Source: Ruminococcus sp. (GTDB lineage: Bacteria > Bacillota > Clostridia > Oscillospirales > Acutalibacteraceae). Taken from it: a stretch of 39,949 nucleotides of DNA. Location of the stretch: contig JAFUKO010000047.1 of the NCBI GenBank assembly GCA_017473555.1, forward strand, positions 1 through 39,949. The letters run 5' to 3'. Positions within the stretch are counted from its first letter, which is position 1, and each line of letters begins with the position of its first letter. Shown one piece after another: positions 23,121 to 32,744 of the stretch. A program made the position numbers and the translations under genes. Below the pieces are notes generated by a model. That model worked only from the letters and a program-made list of their open reading frames with translations, had not been told where the DNA came from and searched no databases.

Positions 23121-24341
23121 ATGTTACTGAACATTCTCAGATGGCTACAAGGTTATGTGTGGTTTAAAATACAGGGCAAATTTCCGGAACGCTTCATAAA
23201 CATCGTCACAAAATCAGGGCTTTCGATATGGAACACAGGCAGGGTGAATGGTGAGCTTTGTGCGTGTATGTATGTCAGAGATTATGTGAATATCCGCCCA
23301 TTAGCTAAAAAAAGCAGAGTGAAGCTCAAAATCACAAAGCGGGTGGGTTCACCGTTTTTTATCAGAAAGTATAAAAACAGAGTCGGTGTGCTTATCGGAG
23401 CTGTGGTGTTTATTCTGGTTATATTTGTTATGTCAAATTTTGTGTGGACTATAAAGATAACGGGTCTGCAGACCATAAGTGAAGCAAAAGTACGTCAGGT
23501 GCTTTATGACAACGGACTTTACATAGGAGCGTACATTCCGTCAAAAAGCTTTAAAACAATCGAGCGTGATACAATGCTCGCACTTGATGACATCGGCTGG
23601 ATGTCGATTAACGTAATTGATTCTCACGCATCTGTTGAAATAAAAGAAAAAGCAAAATCTCCCAAAGTCAGCGATTATCATCAGCCTGCAAACGTCAAAG
23701 CAAAGCACGACGGGTTGATACTGAAAATAAATGTCGCAGAGGGTGAGGCACTGTTTAATAGCGGTTCAGCCGTAGTAAAAGACCAGCTACTTGTAAGCTC
23801 GGTGGTCGAGGATATGCTCGGCGGTGTGACTCTTGTCAGAGCAAATGCCGAGGTTATAGCACAGACAAATCGAAAAATAACCTTTGCTCTGGACAAAAAT
23901 CACTCTATATTTGTTTACGGCGAACCTAAAAACAGATACACCTTTGATGTGCTGGGAGTAAAAATTCCGCTTTCATTCTCTTTTGCAGATGATAAAGAAA
24001 ACCTCATTCGCTACAAAACCGAGTCTTTAACACTCTTTGACACGGTTTTACCGCTGTCGCTTAAAACACAGTCGCTTTATAAAAAAACAGAGCGTACTTG
24101 CGCACTTACCGAAAAAGAAGCAAAAGACACGCTTTATTACTATTCGTCCTTATACGAAGCCTTTGTACTTAGTGATTGTCAGGTTAAAGATAAGCAGTTT
24201 GAGTATTCCCACACCGACACGCAGTTTTTGTTGACAGTGAGCTACACCTGCGTAGAAGACATAGCCTATCAGCAGGAGATAAATGTTGACAACGCTGATA
24301 CAGAGCGTGTAACTCCTGTAAAAGATGAAAATTTGCCTTAG
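23121..24341 (+). CDS. yqfD: Sporulation protein YqfD
   Basis: 406 residues. The N-terminal 90 are soluble (RWLQGYVWFKIQGKFPERFIN), one transmembrane helix lies at about 92-110 (VGVLIGAVVFILVIFVMSNFV), then a large outside domain starts VWTIKITGL and includes the POTRA-like stretch and LDDIGWMSINV typical of YqfD. Bacillus yqfD is controlled by sigma-E and supports spore formation; function is unknown. It forms an operon with yqfC. In Bacillus a phoH-like gene follows; here ymdB does, from its own promoter. Confidence 0.92.
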   Translation: MLLNILRWLQGYVWFKIQGKFPERFINIVTKSGLSIWNTGRVNGELCACMYVRDYVNIRPLAKKSRVKLKITKRVGSPFFIRKYKNRVGVLIGAVVFILVIFVMSNFVWTIKITGLQTISEAKVRQVLYDNGLYIGAYIPSKSFKTIERDTMLALDDIGWMSINVIDSHASVEIKEKAKSPKVSDYHQPANVKAKHDGLILKINVAEGEALFNSGSAVVKDQLLVSSVVEDMLGGVTLVRANAEVIAQTNRKITFALDKNHSIFVYGEPKNRYTFDVLGVKIPLSFSFADDKENLIRYKTESLTLFDTVLPLSLKTQSLYKKTERTCALTEKEAKDTLYYYSSLYEAFVLSDCQVKDKQFEYSHTDTQFLLTVSYTCVEDIAYQQEINVDNADTERVTPVKDENLP

Positions 24342-24345
24342 CTGT

Positions 24346-24373
24346 TTGAGTTTTACAAAAAGTATGCTATACT
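24346..24373 (+). promoter_or_regulatory. Promoter of ymdB
   Basis: TTGAGT (24346-24351), 16-bp spacer ending TGC, TATACT (24368-24373): an extended -10 promoter directly after the yqfD stop, separating ymdB from the sporulation operon. Confidence 0.65.
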
Positions 24374-24409
24374 GACTATAAGTGTTTCGCTTTTAGAAAG
24401 AGGGATAAT

Positions 24410-25183
24410 ATGAGAATATTATGTATTGGTGATGTAGTCGGAACTGTAGGATGCAATTTTCTGCGTAAGACACTTCCGAATTTTAAAAAGCTCAAGGGTA
24501 TAGACTTAGTAGTCTGCAACGGCGAGAACAGTGCCGACGGCAACGGCGTGTTGCCTGTATCTGCTGACCATTTGTTCACAAGTGGGGTAGATGTTATCAC
24601 CCTTGGTAACCACACTTTCCAGCGTAAGGAGATATACAACTATCTCGACGATAACGAGTATATTATCAGACCGTGCAATTTTCCGTCACCGTCAACTCCG
24701 GGCAGAGGCTACTGCACCGTTGATATGGGCAGAACTTGTGTCACTGTCATCAGTATTATGGGTCAGGAGTTTATGGATATCAGATGCGAAAATCCGTATT
24801 ACGCTATTGACGAAATCCTGAAAAAGGTTGATTCTAAAATAATTATTGTTGATATGCACGCAGAAACGACAAGCGAAAAGAAAGCTCTGGGTTATTATCT
24901 TGATGGTAGAGTGTCTGCGTTTTTCGGCACCCATACCCACGTGCAGACAGCTGACGAATGTATCTTAAAAGGTGGTACAGGTTATATTACAGATGTAGGT
25001 ATGACAGGACCTGTCGAGTCTGTACTCGGTGTAAAAAAGGAGATTATCATCAATCGTTTTAAAACAAAGCTCCCTGAACGTTTCGAAAACGCCGACGGCG
25101 AATGTATGGTGAACTGCATTTTATTTGATATCGATGAAAAGACAGGCAAGTGCGTAAAGCTCGAGCGTTTTGATTTAAGATAG
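24410..25183 (+). CDS. ymdB: YmdB-family metallophosphoesterase
   Basis: 257 residues, TIGR00282 family. B. subtilis YmdB cleaves 2',3'-cyclic nucleotides and affects sporulation and biofilm decisions. Metal-binding motifs: GDVVG near 7-11, NGENSADG near 37-44, LGNHTFQRKE, VDMHAETTSEK and GTHTHVQTAD. Length equals the family (about 260). It stands alone behind its own promoter, with AGAGGGATAAT before the ATG. A clean terminator is not evident; the short hairpin TCGGCA/TGCCGA at about 25222-25236 lacks a U run. Confidence 0.93.
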   Translation: MRILCIGDVVGTVGCNFLRKTLPNFKKLKGIDLVVCNGENSADGNGVLPVSADHLFTSGVDVITLGNHTFQRKEIYNYLDDNEYIIRPCNFPSPSTPGRGYCTVDMGRTCVTVISIMGQEFMDIRCENPYYAIDEILKKVDSKIIIVDMHAETTSEKKALGYYLDGRVSAFFGTHTHVQTADECILKGGTGYITDVGMTGPVESVLGVKKEIIINRFKTKLPERFENADGECMVNCILFDIDEKTGKCVKLERFDLR

Positions 25184-25252
25184 CACTTTTTATACATTAC
25201 TTGTTGAGTTTTCAACGAATATCGGCATAATGCCGAAAACGTGTCAAAAAAC

Positions 25253-25297
25253 TTGCTAAGTAAAAAGTTTTGATGTATAATGCAGACAATGTATAAT
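25253..25297 (+). promoter_or_regulatory. Promoter(s) of fakA
   Basis: TTGCTA (25253-25258), 17-bp spacer, TATAAT (25276-25281). The sequence TGTATAATGC is repeated 16 bases later, giving a second -10 at 25292-25297 with a weak TTTGAT -35 that overlaps the first spacer. Confidence 0.65.
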
Positions 25298-25365
25298 GCT
25301 ATAAGTTTGTACGTTTTTATCCGCATGAAAAACCTATGGTTCAAAAACAAAGGATGTGTAATTAA

Positions 25366-27012
25366 ATGATTAACGGTCAAATCCTGAAGCAGGCAATTAT
25401 CTCAGGTGCAAACAACATCTGCTCACAGAAAGCAAAAATCAACGATCTTAATATTTTCCCTGTTCCTGACGGTGATACAGGTACTAATATGTCTATGACT
25501 ATTATGGCAGCTGTCAAGGAGCTCGAAAAGCTCGATTCCGACGACGCAGGCGTAGTTGCTAAGAAAACAGCTTCTGCGATGCTCAGGGGTGCAAGAGGTA
25601 ACTCAGGTGTTATCACTTCACTGTTTTTCAGAGGCTTTTCATCAGGCCTTGAGGGCAAGAGCGAGTGTAACGGTAAGGACCTTGCTAACGCATTAAAGCT
25701 CGGTGTTGACGCAGCGTACAAGGCTGTTATGAAGCCAACAGAGGGCACAATGCTCACAGTAGGTCGTATGGCTGCTGAGGCTGCTGTTGAGGCTGCTGCT
25801 GATACTGATGACGCAGTAGAAATCTGGGAAGTAGTATGCGAAGAGGCACAGCGTGCACTCGATTTAACACCAACAATGCTCCCTGTATTAAAGAAGGCTG
25901 GCGTTGTTGACGCAGGCGGTAAGGGTGTTCTCGTAATTTTCGAGGGTATGCTCTCAGTTATCCGTGACGGCGTTATGGTTGAGGCTACTGAGGTTGCTGA
26001 CGACGATGAGGGCGAAGAAGACGCTTTCAGAAGTGCGGCTGCTGAGTTTGATGATGACATCACTTTCACATATTGTACAGAGTTTATCGTAGGCCGCGAC
26101 CCTGAAATTGCAACAGAGCCTAACGAACTTAGACTTTTCTTAGAAACAATCGGTGACTGCGTTGTTGTAGTTGACGACGAAGAAATCATCAAGGTTCACG
26201 TTCATACAGAACAGCCTGGCGACGCTCTTAAAAAGGGCCTTGAGTTTGGTTCACTCTTAACTGTCAAGGTTGAGAATATGAAAGAACAGCACAAGCAGGC
26301 TAAAGAAGAGAACGAAAAGCGTGCTCCTAAGAAGAAAAAGCTTTCTGTTGCTGAGCCTACAGAAGAGTACGGCTTTGTAGCTGTTGCAGCAGGCGACGGC
26401 GTGACAGAGCTTTTCTCACAGCTTGGTTGCTCACAGGTAGTATCAGGTGGTCAGAGTATGAACCCATCAACAGACGACATCTATGCCGCTGTTATGGCTA
26501 CTCCTGCTAAGAAAGTTTTCGTTTTACCAAACAACAAGAACATCATCATGGCTGCTGAGCAGACACAGGCTATTGTTGAGGACAGAGAAGTTATCATTGT
26601 ACCGACTCGTACAATCCCACAGGGTATGTCTGCGATGCTCGTGTTTGACCCTGAAGCTACAGCTTTGACAAACAAGGAAAATATGCTTGAGGCTGCATCT
26701 GCTGTTTCAACAGGTCAGGTAACATACGCAGCAAGAGATTCCGAGTTTGGTATGAAGAAAATCAAAGAGGGCGAAATCATCGCTCTCGAAAACGGTAAAC
26801 TTACAGTTACTGATAAATCAATTGAAAAAGCACTCTACAAGCTCGCAAAGAATATGATTACAAAGGATAAGTCTTTTGTTACTCTTATCAGCGGTGAGGA
26901 TGTAAGTGAAGAGGATGCACAGCACGCATACGAGCTCTTAAACGACAAGTTTGGTGACGATGTTGACATCACTTTCGTATCAGGCGGCCAGCCGATTTAC
27001 TATTACATCTGA
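25366..27012 (+). CDS. fakA: DAK2-domain fatty acid kinase subunit FakA (YloV)
   Basis: 548 residues. The N-terminal DAK2 kinase domain (1-200) has the metal/ATP motif NIFPVPDGDTGTNM, MLRGARGNSGVI and VVDAGGKG. A middle linker rich in Glu/Asp/Lys (about 210-325) and a C-terminal FakB-interacting domain follow. FakA with a lipid carrier FakB phosphorylates fatty acids taken from outside, feeding phospholipid synthesis. Located just before recG, as yloV lies near recG in many Firmicutes. The codon bias is strong, suggesting good expression. Start by position and family N-terminus; the ribosome site is AAAGGATG. Confidence 0.93.
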   Translation: MINGQILKQAIISGANNICSQKAKINDLNIFPVPDGDTGTNMSMTIMAAVKELEKLDSDDAGVVAKKTASAMLRGARGNSGVITSLFFRGFSSGLEGKSECNGKDLANALKLGVDAAYKAVMKPTEGTMLTVGRMAAEAAVEAAADTDDAVEIWEVVCEEAQRALDLTPTMLPVLKKAGVVDAGGKGVLVIFEGMLSVIRDGVMVEATEVADDDEGEEDAFRSAAAEFDDDITFTYCTEFIVGRDPEIATEPNELRLFLETIGDCVVVVDDEEIIKVHVHTEQPGDALKKGLEFGSLLTVKVENMKEQHKQAKEENEKRAPKKKKLSVAEPTEEYGFVAVAAGDGVTELFSQLGCSQVVSGGQSMNPSTDDIYAAVMATPAKKVFVLPNNKNIIMAAEQTQAIVEDREVIIVPTRTIPQGMSAMLVFDPEATALTNKENMLEAASAVSTGQVTYAARDSEFGMKKIKEGEIIALENGKLTVTDKSIEKALYKLAKNMITKDKSFVTLISGEDVSEEDAQHAYELLNDKFGDDVDITFVSGGQPIYYYI

Positions 27013-27031
27013 AGTGTAGAATAATTATTAT

Positions 27032-27066
27032 GGCGGCGAGTTTCTTCGCCGCCGTTTGTTTATTTT
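27032..27066 (+). terminator. Rho-independent terminator of fakA
   Basis: GGCGGCGA (27032-27039), 6-nt loop, TCGCCGCC (27046-27053), then GTTTGTTTATTTT. Confidence 0.9.
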
Positions 27067-27088
27067 GCTATTTTAAGGAGGGGATAAA

Positions 27089-29128
27089 ATGTCACTTTAC
27101 GATGTGCCCGTAAGCTCACTTAAGGGTTTTGGAAAATTGAGAGCAGAGCTTTTTTCTAAACTTAATATAAACTCTGTCGGCGAGTTACTGCGTTTTTATC
27201 CCCGTACATATACAGCCTGGGGTGACATCACCCCTGTAAGCGAACTAGTAAACGGCGAAAAAGCACTCATCAAAGCCAGAGTCGTTACAGCTGTCAACAC
27301 AGTCCGTATCAGCGGTGGCAGAATACTGTCCAAAGTGCAGGTGTCTGATGACAGCGGTGTCATAGAGCTCGTTTTCTTTAACAATAAGTACATCAGCTCA
27401 ATGCTGAAATTTGACGAAGAATACTGCTTTTACGGCAAGGTTACAAAGGATTTGTACGGCTTTTCTATGACTTCTCCCGAGTTTAAAAAGCTTTCTGAGA
27501 TGTCAGCTATCACACCTGTGTACAACCTCACTCACGGTCTTACTAACCGTATGGTGATAACTGCCGTCAAACAGGCTGTTTCTATGCTCCCACAGACTAT
27601 GGTAGACCCTCTGCCGTATGATATCTTAAAGCGTTACGATTTGTGCACTTTAAGATTTGCACTTATGAATATCCATTTTCCTGCAGACGAACACGCTCTG
27701 GAAAAAGCCAGAAGACGACTCGTTTTCGAAGAATTTCTTGTCCTTAATTTAGGGCTGAGATTACTGAAAAACCGAAAGCTAAAAGATACATCATGCAAGA
27801 TGCCTGTTGATTATACAGGCGAGTTTATCAGCACTTTGCCATATACACTCACAAACGCACAGAAAAACGCTGTTGTAGATTGTGTTAACGATATGAAAAA
27901 TAAAAAATCACCTATGAACAGACTTGTCCAAGGTGATGTAGGTTCCGGTAAAACCGCGGTTGCGGCTGCAGTTTGCTATAATACTGTGAAAAACGGTTTT
28001 CAGGCGGCGTTTATGGCACCTACCGAGATACTGGCTACCCAGCATTTTGAAAACCTGACTAAAATGTTTTCACCGTTTGATATAAAAGTCGATTTGCTTA
28101 TAGGCTCGATGACCAAGTCGAAAAAAGACAAGGTGCGTGAAAAGTTACTTAGTGGCGAAACCGATATCATTATCGGCACTCACGCACTCATTACAGACGC
28201 CACAAAGTTCAAAAATTTAGGCTGTGCGATAACCGACGAACAGCACCGCTTTGGTGTAGAACAGCGTTCAAAGTTACAGCAAAAAGGCGAGATGCCTCAC
28301 GTGCTTGTTTTGTCGGCTACGCCTATCCCACGAACTCTGGGACTTATTATCTACGGTGACCTTGATATCACCTGTATCGACGAGCTCCCACCCGGCAGAA
28401 AACCTGTCAGAACTATGATGATTGACAGCAAAAAGCGTAACGATGCCTTAGGCTTTATAAAACAAGAGGTCGATAGCGGTCGCCAGTGCTACATAGTGTG
28501 TCCGCTTGTAGAAGAAGGTGAGCTTGAGCTCGAGTCTGCCGAAAATTACGCCGCTGAGCTTATGCTTGACTGCTTTGCTGATTATCCTGTAGGTATACTC
28601 CACGGCAAAATGAAATCAAAAGACAAGGACGAGGTTATGAATCGATTCTCAAACGGTGAAATCTCTATTCTTGTTTCCACAACCGTAATCGAAGTCGGCG
28701 TCGATGTTAAAAACGCATCAGTGATTATGATTGAAAATGCCGATCGTTTCGGTCTTTCTCAGCTACACCAGCTCAGAGGACGAGTGGGCAGAGGCGAGCA
28801 TAAATCGTACTGCATCCTTGTTTCTGACAACAAAAGCGAAGATACATTAAAGCGACTATCCACCATGTGCCGTACTAACAACGGCTTTGAAATTGCCGAC
28901 GAGGATTTACGCCTGCGTGGTCCCGGTGACTTTTTTGGCAACCGTCAACACGGCTTGCCACAGCTTAATATAGCTGACTTCTCCGATATGGACAGTCTTA
29001 GGGATACTCAGTCTGCGGCATCGTATATTATGAGCGTTTCACCTGATTTGTCCGATGAGTCATTCAAAGGTTTAAAAGCTATGGTAAAACTTCTGTGGAA
29101 ATCTATAGACAACGGGGCGCTAAATTAA
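27089..29128 (+). CDS. recG: ATP-dependent DNA helicase RecG
   Basis: 679 residues. RecG regresses stalled replication forks and moves Holliday junctions. N-terminal wedge/OB domain about 50-150; superfamily 2 motor with Walker A GDVGSGKT at 282-289, DEQHRFG (motif II), LSATPIPRTL (motif III) and QLRGRVGRGEH (motif VI). RecG C-terminal residues are complete. AAGGAGG precedes the ATG. The stop codon overlaps that of the opposing phosphoesterase gene in a shared TTAA. Confidence 0.97.
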   Translation: MSLYDVPVSSLKGFGKLRAELFSKLNINSVGELLRFYPRTYTAWGDITPVSELVNGEKALIKARVVTAVNTVRISGGRILSKVQVSDDSGVIELVFFNNKYISSMLKFDEEYCFYGKVTKDLYGFSMTSPEFKKLSEMSAITPVYNLTHGLTNRMVITAVKQAVSMLPQTMVDPLPYDILKRYDLCTLRFALMNIHFPADEHALEKARRRLVFEEFLVLNLGLRLLKNRKLKDTSCKMPVDYTGEFISTLPYTLTNAQKNAVVDCVNDMKNKKSPMNRLVQGDVGSGKTAVAAAVCYNTVKNGFQAAFMAPTEILATQHFENLTKMFSPFDIKVDLLIGSMTKSKKDKVREKLLSGETDIIIGTHALITDATKFKNLGCAITDEQHRFGVEQRSKLQQKGEMPHVLVLSATPIPRTLGLIIYGDLDITCIDELPPGRKPVRTMMIDSKKRNDALGFIKQEVDSGRQCYIVCPLVEEGELELESAENYAAELMLDCFADYPVGILHGKMKSKDKDEVMNRFSNGEISILVSTTVIEVGVDVKNASVIMIENADRFGLSQLHQLRGRVGRGEHKSYCILVSDNKSEDTLKRLSTMCRTNNGFEIADEDLRLRGPGDFFGNRQHGLPQLNIADFSDMDSLRDTQSAASYIMSVSPDLSDESFKGLKAMVKLLWKSIDNGALN

Positions 29129-29790
29129 ATATCCGATTTTATAACCTCCTGCCACACACAGGTCATATTTGTTGACAGCGCTCTGTCTGTGTGCAGGCTT
29201 CCGAAATACCACATTTTGTATTTTACATTGTGCAGTAAGGTGTCAAGGAAGATGTTTAAGTCATTTATACTTGAGTCCCTGCGAATCAGTCGCTTTACTG
29301 ACGCAGGGGCTTCGTGCGTAATGATGATGTCAACCTTTCTTCTTATATTCTGCAGATTGTTTACAGCCTGCTGTAGCTCTTCGTCTGTCGGCATAGCCTT
29401 GTCGTTAAGCGGATCGTTGTCTGTTCTTTCAATCGGGTCTTCAACCGTACCACCGCCAAGACAGAAAACGCTTTTGCCTTCGATGGTATATACAACGCCA
29501 CGCTTCAGACAATAAATATTGTCAGCGATTTTTTTGGCAAAATCACCGAAAAGCTCAACTTCCTCGTGCTCGTTTATCATATCAAAATTTTCGTGAACAC
29601 CTTCTACAAAAAGTATGGTAAACTTCTTTTTAGACAGCTTTTTGAGTGCTTTTATTTCTGATTTAGAATTATCCCATAAAAAGCCGAAATCTCCTGTCAC
29701 TATTAAAACATCACCTTTTTTTATTTTACCGATGTTTCTGCTTTCGATATCACTTAAATCACCGTGAATATCTCCGGTTATGTATATCAC
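29125..29790 (-). CDS. Calcineurin-type metallophosphoesterase
   Basis: 221 residues. Metal motifs: GDIHGD (6-11), GDFGF, VEGVHENFD in place of the usual GN-H-E/D (Gly-Val replaces GlyAsn), THEAP, and GSLHTD. These fit the phage-lambda/ApaH-like phosphoesterase superfamily; the substrate cannot be told. Starts at GTG 29788-29790 (plus CAC) with GGAGG seven bases upstream. Convergent with recG; no terminator lies between them. Confidence 0.82.
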   Translation of the reverse strand: MIYITGDIHGDLSDIESRNIGKIKKGDVLIVTGDFGFLWDNSKSEIKALKKLSKKKFTILFVEGVHENFDMINEHEEVELFGDFAKKIADNIYCLKRGVVYTIEGKSVFCLGGGTVEDPIERTDNDPLNDKAMPTDEELQQAVNNLQNIRRKVDIIITHEAPASVKRLIRRDSSINDLNIFLDTLLHNVKYKMWYFGSLHTDRALSTNMTCVWQEVIKSDI

Positions 29791-29881
29791 AACAATTCCT
29801 CCAAAATTAAAAAAATGATTGATATAATTTGTGTTTTATTGTAAGATAAAAATATATTAACATATATTAAGGGAAAATACT

Positions 29882-31177
29882 ATGAAGAAAAAACTAATTT
29901 TTTGCATTTGTATATTACTTTCTATAATAATGGGCTTTTCGGTAGTGCCGTTTTCTGCTTACACATACGAGTGCGATGTTGAGATTACCTCGGCATCTGT
30001 GTTGCTGGTGAATGTTAACACCGACACTGTTGTATATGAAAAAAACGCTGACACAGCCCACTTTATTTCATATTTGTCGAATTTGGTGACTTTTATAGTA
30101 GCGTGTGATAATACCGACGATTATATGAGAAAGGTCGCTATTACCGATGAGGTTTTAAATAGTATTCCAAATTCTGACGGAAGTCTTGAGTTATACAGAG
30201 GTAAAAAGCTCACCGTAAAAGACCTGCTGTATTTTGTTATGATGACTAACGGCAACGATGCGTGCTATGTTCTTGCTGATAGTATCACAGGCGGTGACCG
30301 TGAGGCATTTGTAGCTCTGATGAATAAAAAGGCGAAGGACTTAGGCTGTAAAAAAACCAAGTTTTCGTCCGTAGCTGCTCGTAACGACACCACACATTTT
30401 TCCAATTGTACCGATTTGTACAAGATTGTAAAATACGCTCTTGATATGCCTGAGTATAAAGATGTTGCTTCAACCTATGCGTATATTCCTGAGGGTTATG
30501 AGGGCGATGAATATACTGTTACTACGACAAATTCGCTTCTCACATACGAAAGTCCGTACTACTACAAGCACGTCAAAAACGGCAAGTACGGAGCTGACTC
30601 TGTCGCAAAAGGAAACCTGATTGCTATTTCTGATTATGCTGATGTTTTGTATGCGTGTATCATTCTCGGTGCACAGCAACTAAGCGAGCATAACGCTTTT
30701 ACCGAAACCAGACACCTTCTCAACTGGTCATATACTACCTTGGGAAATAAAGAGATTATTTCTGATACCACAGTAATCGATACTGTTACTGCACTCGCTC
30801 CTTGGGGAGAGGTCGAAATCGAGATGGTAGCAGGTAAGGATATCGTCAAAACCGTTCCTGCAAAATATAATGTAGAGTCGATGACTTTTGAGTATGTGCC
30901 TACAAGTGAGATTAAACTGCCTGTATTTAAAGGTCAGAATCTCGGTACTGCCCAGGTTAAGTATGACGGTAAACCATTTGATGAAATAGCTGTTGTCGCA
31001 AATACCTCAAGTGGCGTCAGTATGCTGTCCGATGTCGGCTCATTTTTAGGTTCTGCGTTTAAACGTGTGATAGTACCCCAGATGGAAGAAACACTCTCTA
31101 CAGAGCCGACTGTAGAGAGTACTGAGAAATCTGAAGAAACTAAAGAAACAGAAACTAAAACTACACAAGCGGAGTAA
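29882..31177 (+). CDS. S11 (DacA-type) carboxypeptidase homologue lacking catalytic residues
   Basis: 431 residues: signal peptide (1-26), then a D-Ala-D-Ala carboxypeptidase fold aligned without gaps to the next gene. At the active site the partner has PASLTK but this protein has ISYLSN: nucleophile Ser is Tyr64 and base Lys is Asn67. The second motif reads NGN (123-125), close to SxN, and the third reads KNG rather than KTG. The tail after about 390 is Glu/Thr-rich with no membrane helix, unlike its partner. It cannot acylate as a normal penicillin-binding protein, so a binding or regulatory role is likely. Separated from its partner by 5 bases. Alignment by eye. Confidence 0.85.
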   Translation: MKKKLIFCICILLSIIMGFSVVPFSAYTYECDVEITSASVLLVNVNTDTVVYEKNADTAHFISYLSNLVTFIVACDNTDDYMRKVAITDEVLNSIPNSDGSLELYRGKKLTVKDLLYFVMMTNGNDACYVLADSITGGDREAFVALMNKKAKDLGCKKTKFSSVAARNDTTHFSNCTDLYKIVKYALDMPEYKDVASTYAYIPEGYEGDEYTVTTTNSLLTYESPYYYKHVKNGKYGADSVAKGNLIAISDYADVLYACIILGAQQLSEHNAFTETRHLLNWSYTTLGNKEIISDTTVIDTVTALAPWGEVEIEMVAGKDIVKTVPAKYNVESMTFEYVPTSEIKLPVFKGQNLGTAQVKYDGKPFDEIAVVANTSSGVSMLSDVGSFLGSAFKRVIVPQMEETLSTEPTVESTEKSEETKETETKTTQAE

Positions 31178-31182
31178 TAATT

Positions 31183-32505
31183 ATGAAAAAATTTATATGC
31201 ATATTCCTGTCACTGGTCGTTTTAATTTCGCTTGTGAGCACGCTAAGTACCGCTGCGATAAGCTTTGACTGTGACGTGGAAACTTATTCGGATTCTATAC
31301 TTATGGTGAATTTGGATTCGGATATGGTTGTGTTTGAAAAAGATGCTGACTCAAAGCGTTATCCTGCGTCTTTGACAAAAATTATGACATACATTATAGC
31401 GGCGGAGTATTTCGACGACTATGATAATACAAGACTCGAGATACCTCAGTCTACTATAACATCCCTTGAGGCAAACGGTATCAACTGTTCGGGACTTGAG
31501 TGGCACGTGGGCAAGAGTCTTACTGTCACCGACCTGTTGTACGCACTTATGGTGCCTGTAGGACACGATTCCGCTACAGTGCTTGCTGATTATATCACAA
31601 AAGAGAGCGGTACCGACTTTGTCCAGATGATGAACGATAAGGCGGCAGAGCTAGAGTGTAAAGGCACACATTTTGCAAATCCTACCGGTGTTCATCACCC
31701 TGAGCACTACACCACAGCGAGGGATATGTACACTATCACTCGATATGCAATGGGCTTGCCGTTGTTTTCAAAAATCTGTTCAACCTCAACCTACTACCTC
31801 GAGGGCGACGAGTATCCTATCACAACAACTAACTTTATGATAGACTCGGGCAGAGGCGGAGATTATTTTTACACCTACGCAACAGGCGTTAAAAACGGTA
31901 CCACCGACGAAGCGGGCAGATGTCTTGTCAGTACAGCTATGTACGACGGCTATGCGTATATGACAGTTTGCTTGCACGCACCGTATGACTATGACAAAGA
32001 CGTTACTGAGCAGTATTGTATGATAGAGTCAGCAAACCTCTATCGCTGGGCGTTTGTCAATCTTGAATTCGTCACTCAGGTGACCAAAGATACACCTATT
32101 TGTGAGCAGAAGGTTGAGCATGCGTGGGATACTGATTCTATCCTTCTGGTGCCTGAAACCGACCTCAACGTTATTCTGCCGGATGATTATAAAGAGGCTG
32201 ACATTCTTATAACACCTGATACTGACGAGCCTGTCAGTGCGCCTATACGCAAAGGGGATATAATCACAACCGCAACTGTTTACTACAAGGGCGAGCGTGT
32301 CACATCTATTAATCTTGTGTCACAGGACGATGTCAGGGTCAGCTTGATTTTATATGTTTCTGAGCTTGTAAAAAGCGTAATTACCTCGGTGTGGTTTTTG
32401 ATAGCCGTACTGTTGGTAGTAATTTTGTTTGTTATTTACGTAGCGGTTTCCAGCTCTTATTCAAAGAAAAAGCGAGCACAAAACTCCAGAAGAAGACGCA
32501 GATAA
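31183..32505 (+). CDS. D-alanyl-D-alanine carboxypeptidase-like protein (S11, membrane-anchored)
   Basis: 440 residues. Signal peptide 1-25; catalytic SLTK with Ser63 and Lys66 in the motif PASLTKIMT; later VGH (126-128) stands where SxN is expected and KNG where KTG is expected. A C-terminal helix at about 396-420 (FLIAVLLVVILFVIYVAV) and a basic tail ending RRRRR anchor it with the domain outside. DacA-type enzymes trim the terminal D-Ala of peptidoglycan stem peptides. Because two of three motifs deviate, activity may be altered. It forms an operon with the preceding dead paralogue and ends at the hairpin at 32535. Confidence 0.88.
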   Translation: MKKFICIFLSLVVLISLVSTLSTAAISFDCDVETYSDSILMVNLDSDMVVFEKDADSKRYPASLTKIMTYIIAAEYFDDYDNTRLEIPQSTITSLEANGINCSGLEWHVGKSLTVTDLLYALMVPVGHDSATVLADYITKESGTDFVQMMNDKAAELECKGTHFANPTGVHHPEHYTTARDMYTITRYAMGLPLFSKICSTSTYYLEGDEYPITTTNFMIDSGRGGDYFYTYATGVKNGTTDEAGRCLVSTAMYDGYAYMTVCLHAPYDYDKDVTEQYCMIESANLYRWAFVNLEFVTQVTKDTPICEQKVEHAWDTDSILLVPETDLNVILPDDYKEADILITPDTDEPVSAPIRKGDIITTATVYYKGERVTSINLVSQDDVRVSLILYVSELVKSVITSVWFLIAVLLVVILFVIYVAVSSSYSKKKRAQNSRRRRR

Positions 32506-32534
32506 CCTGCATATATAATTCTATATCAGAAATT

Positions 32535-32560
32535 AAAGGCGGCTTTTCAGTCGCCTTTTT
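32535..32560 (+). terminator. Rho-independent terminator of the carboxypeptidase pair
   Basis: AAAGGCG (32535-32541) pairs with CGCCTTT (32552-32558) around a 10-base loop and runs into a T tract. Confidence 0.85.
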
Positions 32561-32744
32561 TCGTGCTTGTTTTCTGTTTTTATGTGTTAATCTTAGTGCA
32601 AAAAGATGGTTTTACACCTCCCTAAAAATACGGCTGTTTGCTGTGTTACAATAAATTAACTTGACTATAATGGGCGTGTGATATAAAATATATGTGTGAT
32701 AAAAGTTATTGTGGATTATTATAGCTTTCAAAAGGAGATATATT

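Noticed and set aside
25377-26192. 271-residue minus-strand frame opposite fakA
   Set aside because: Ser/Ala/Thr-rich low-complexity translation opposite a strongly codon-biased gene; no start signal.
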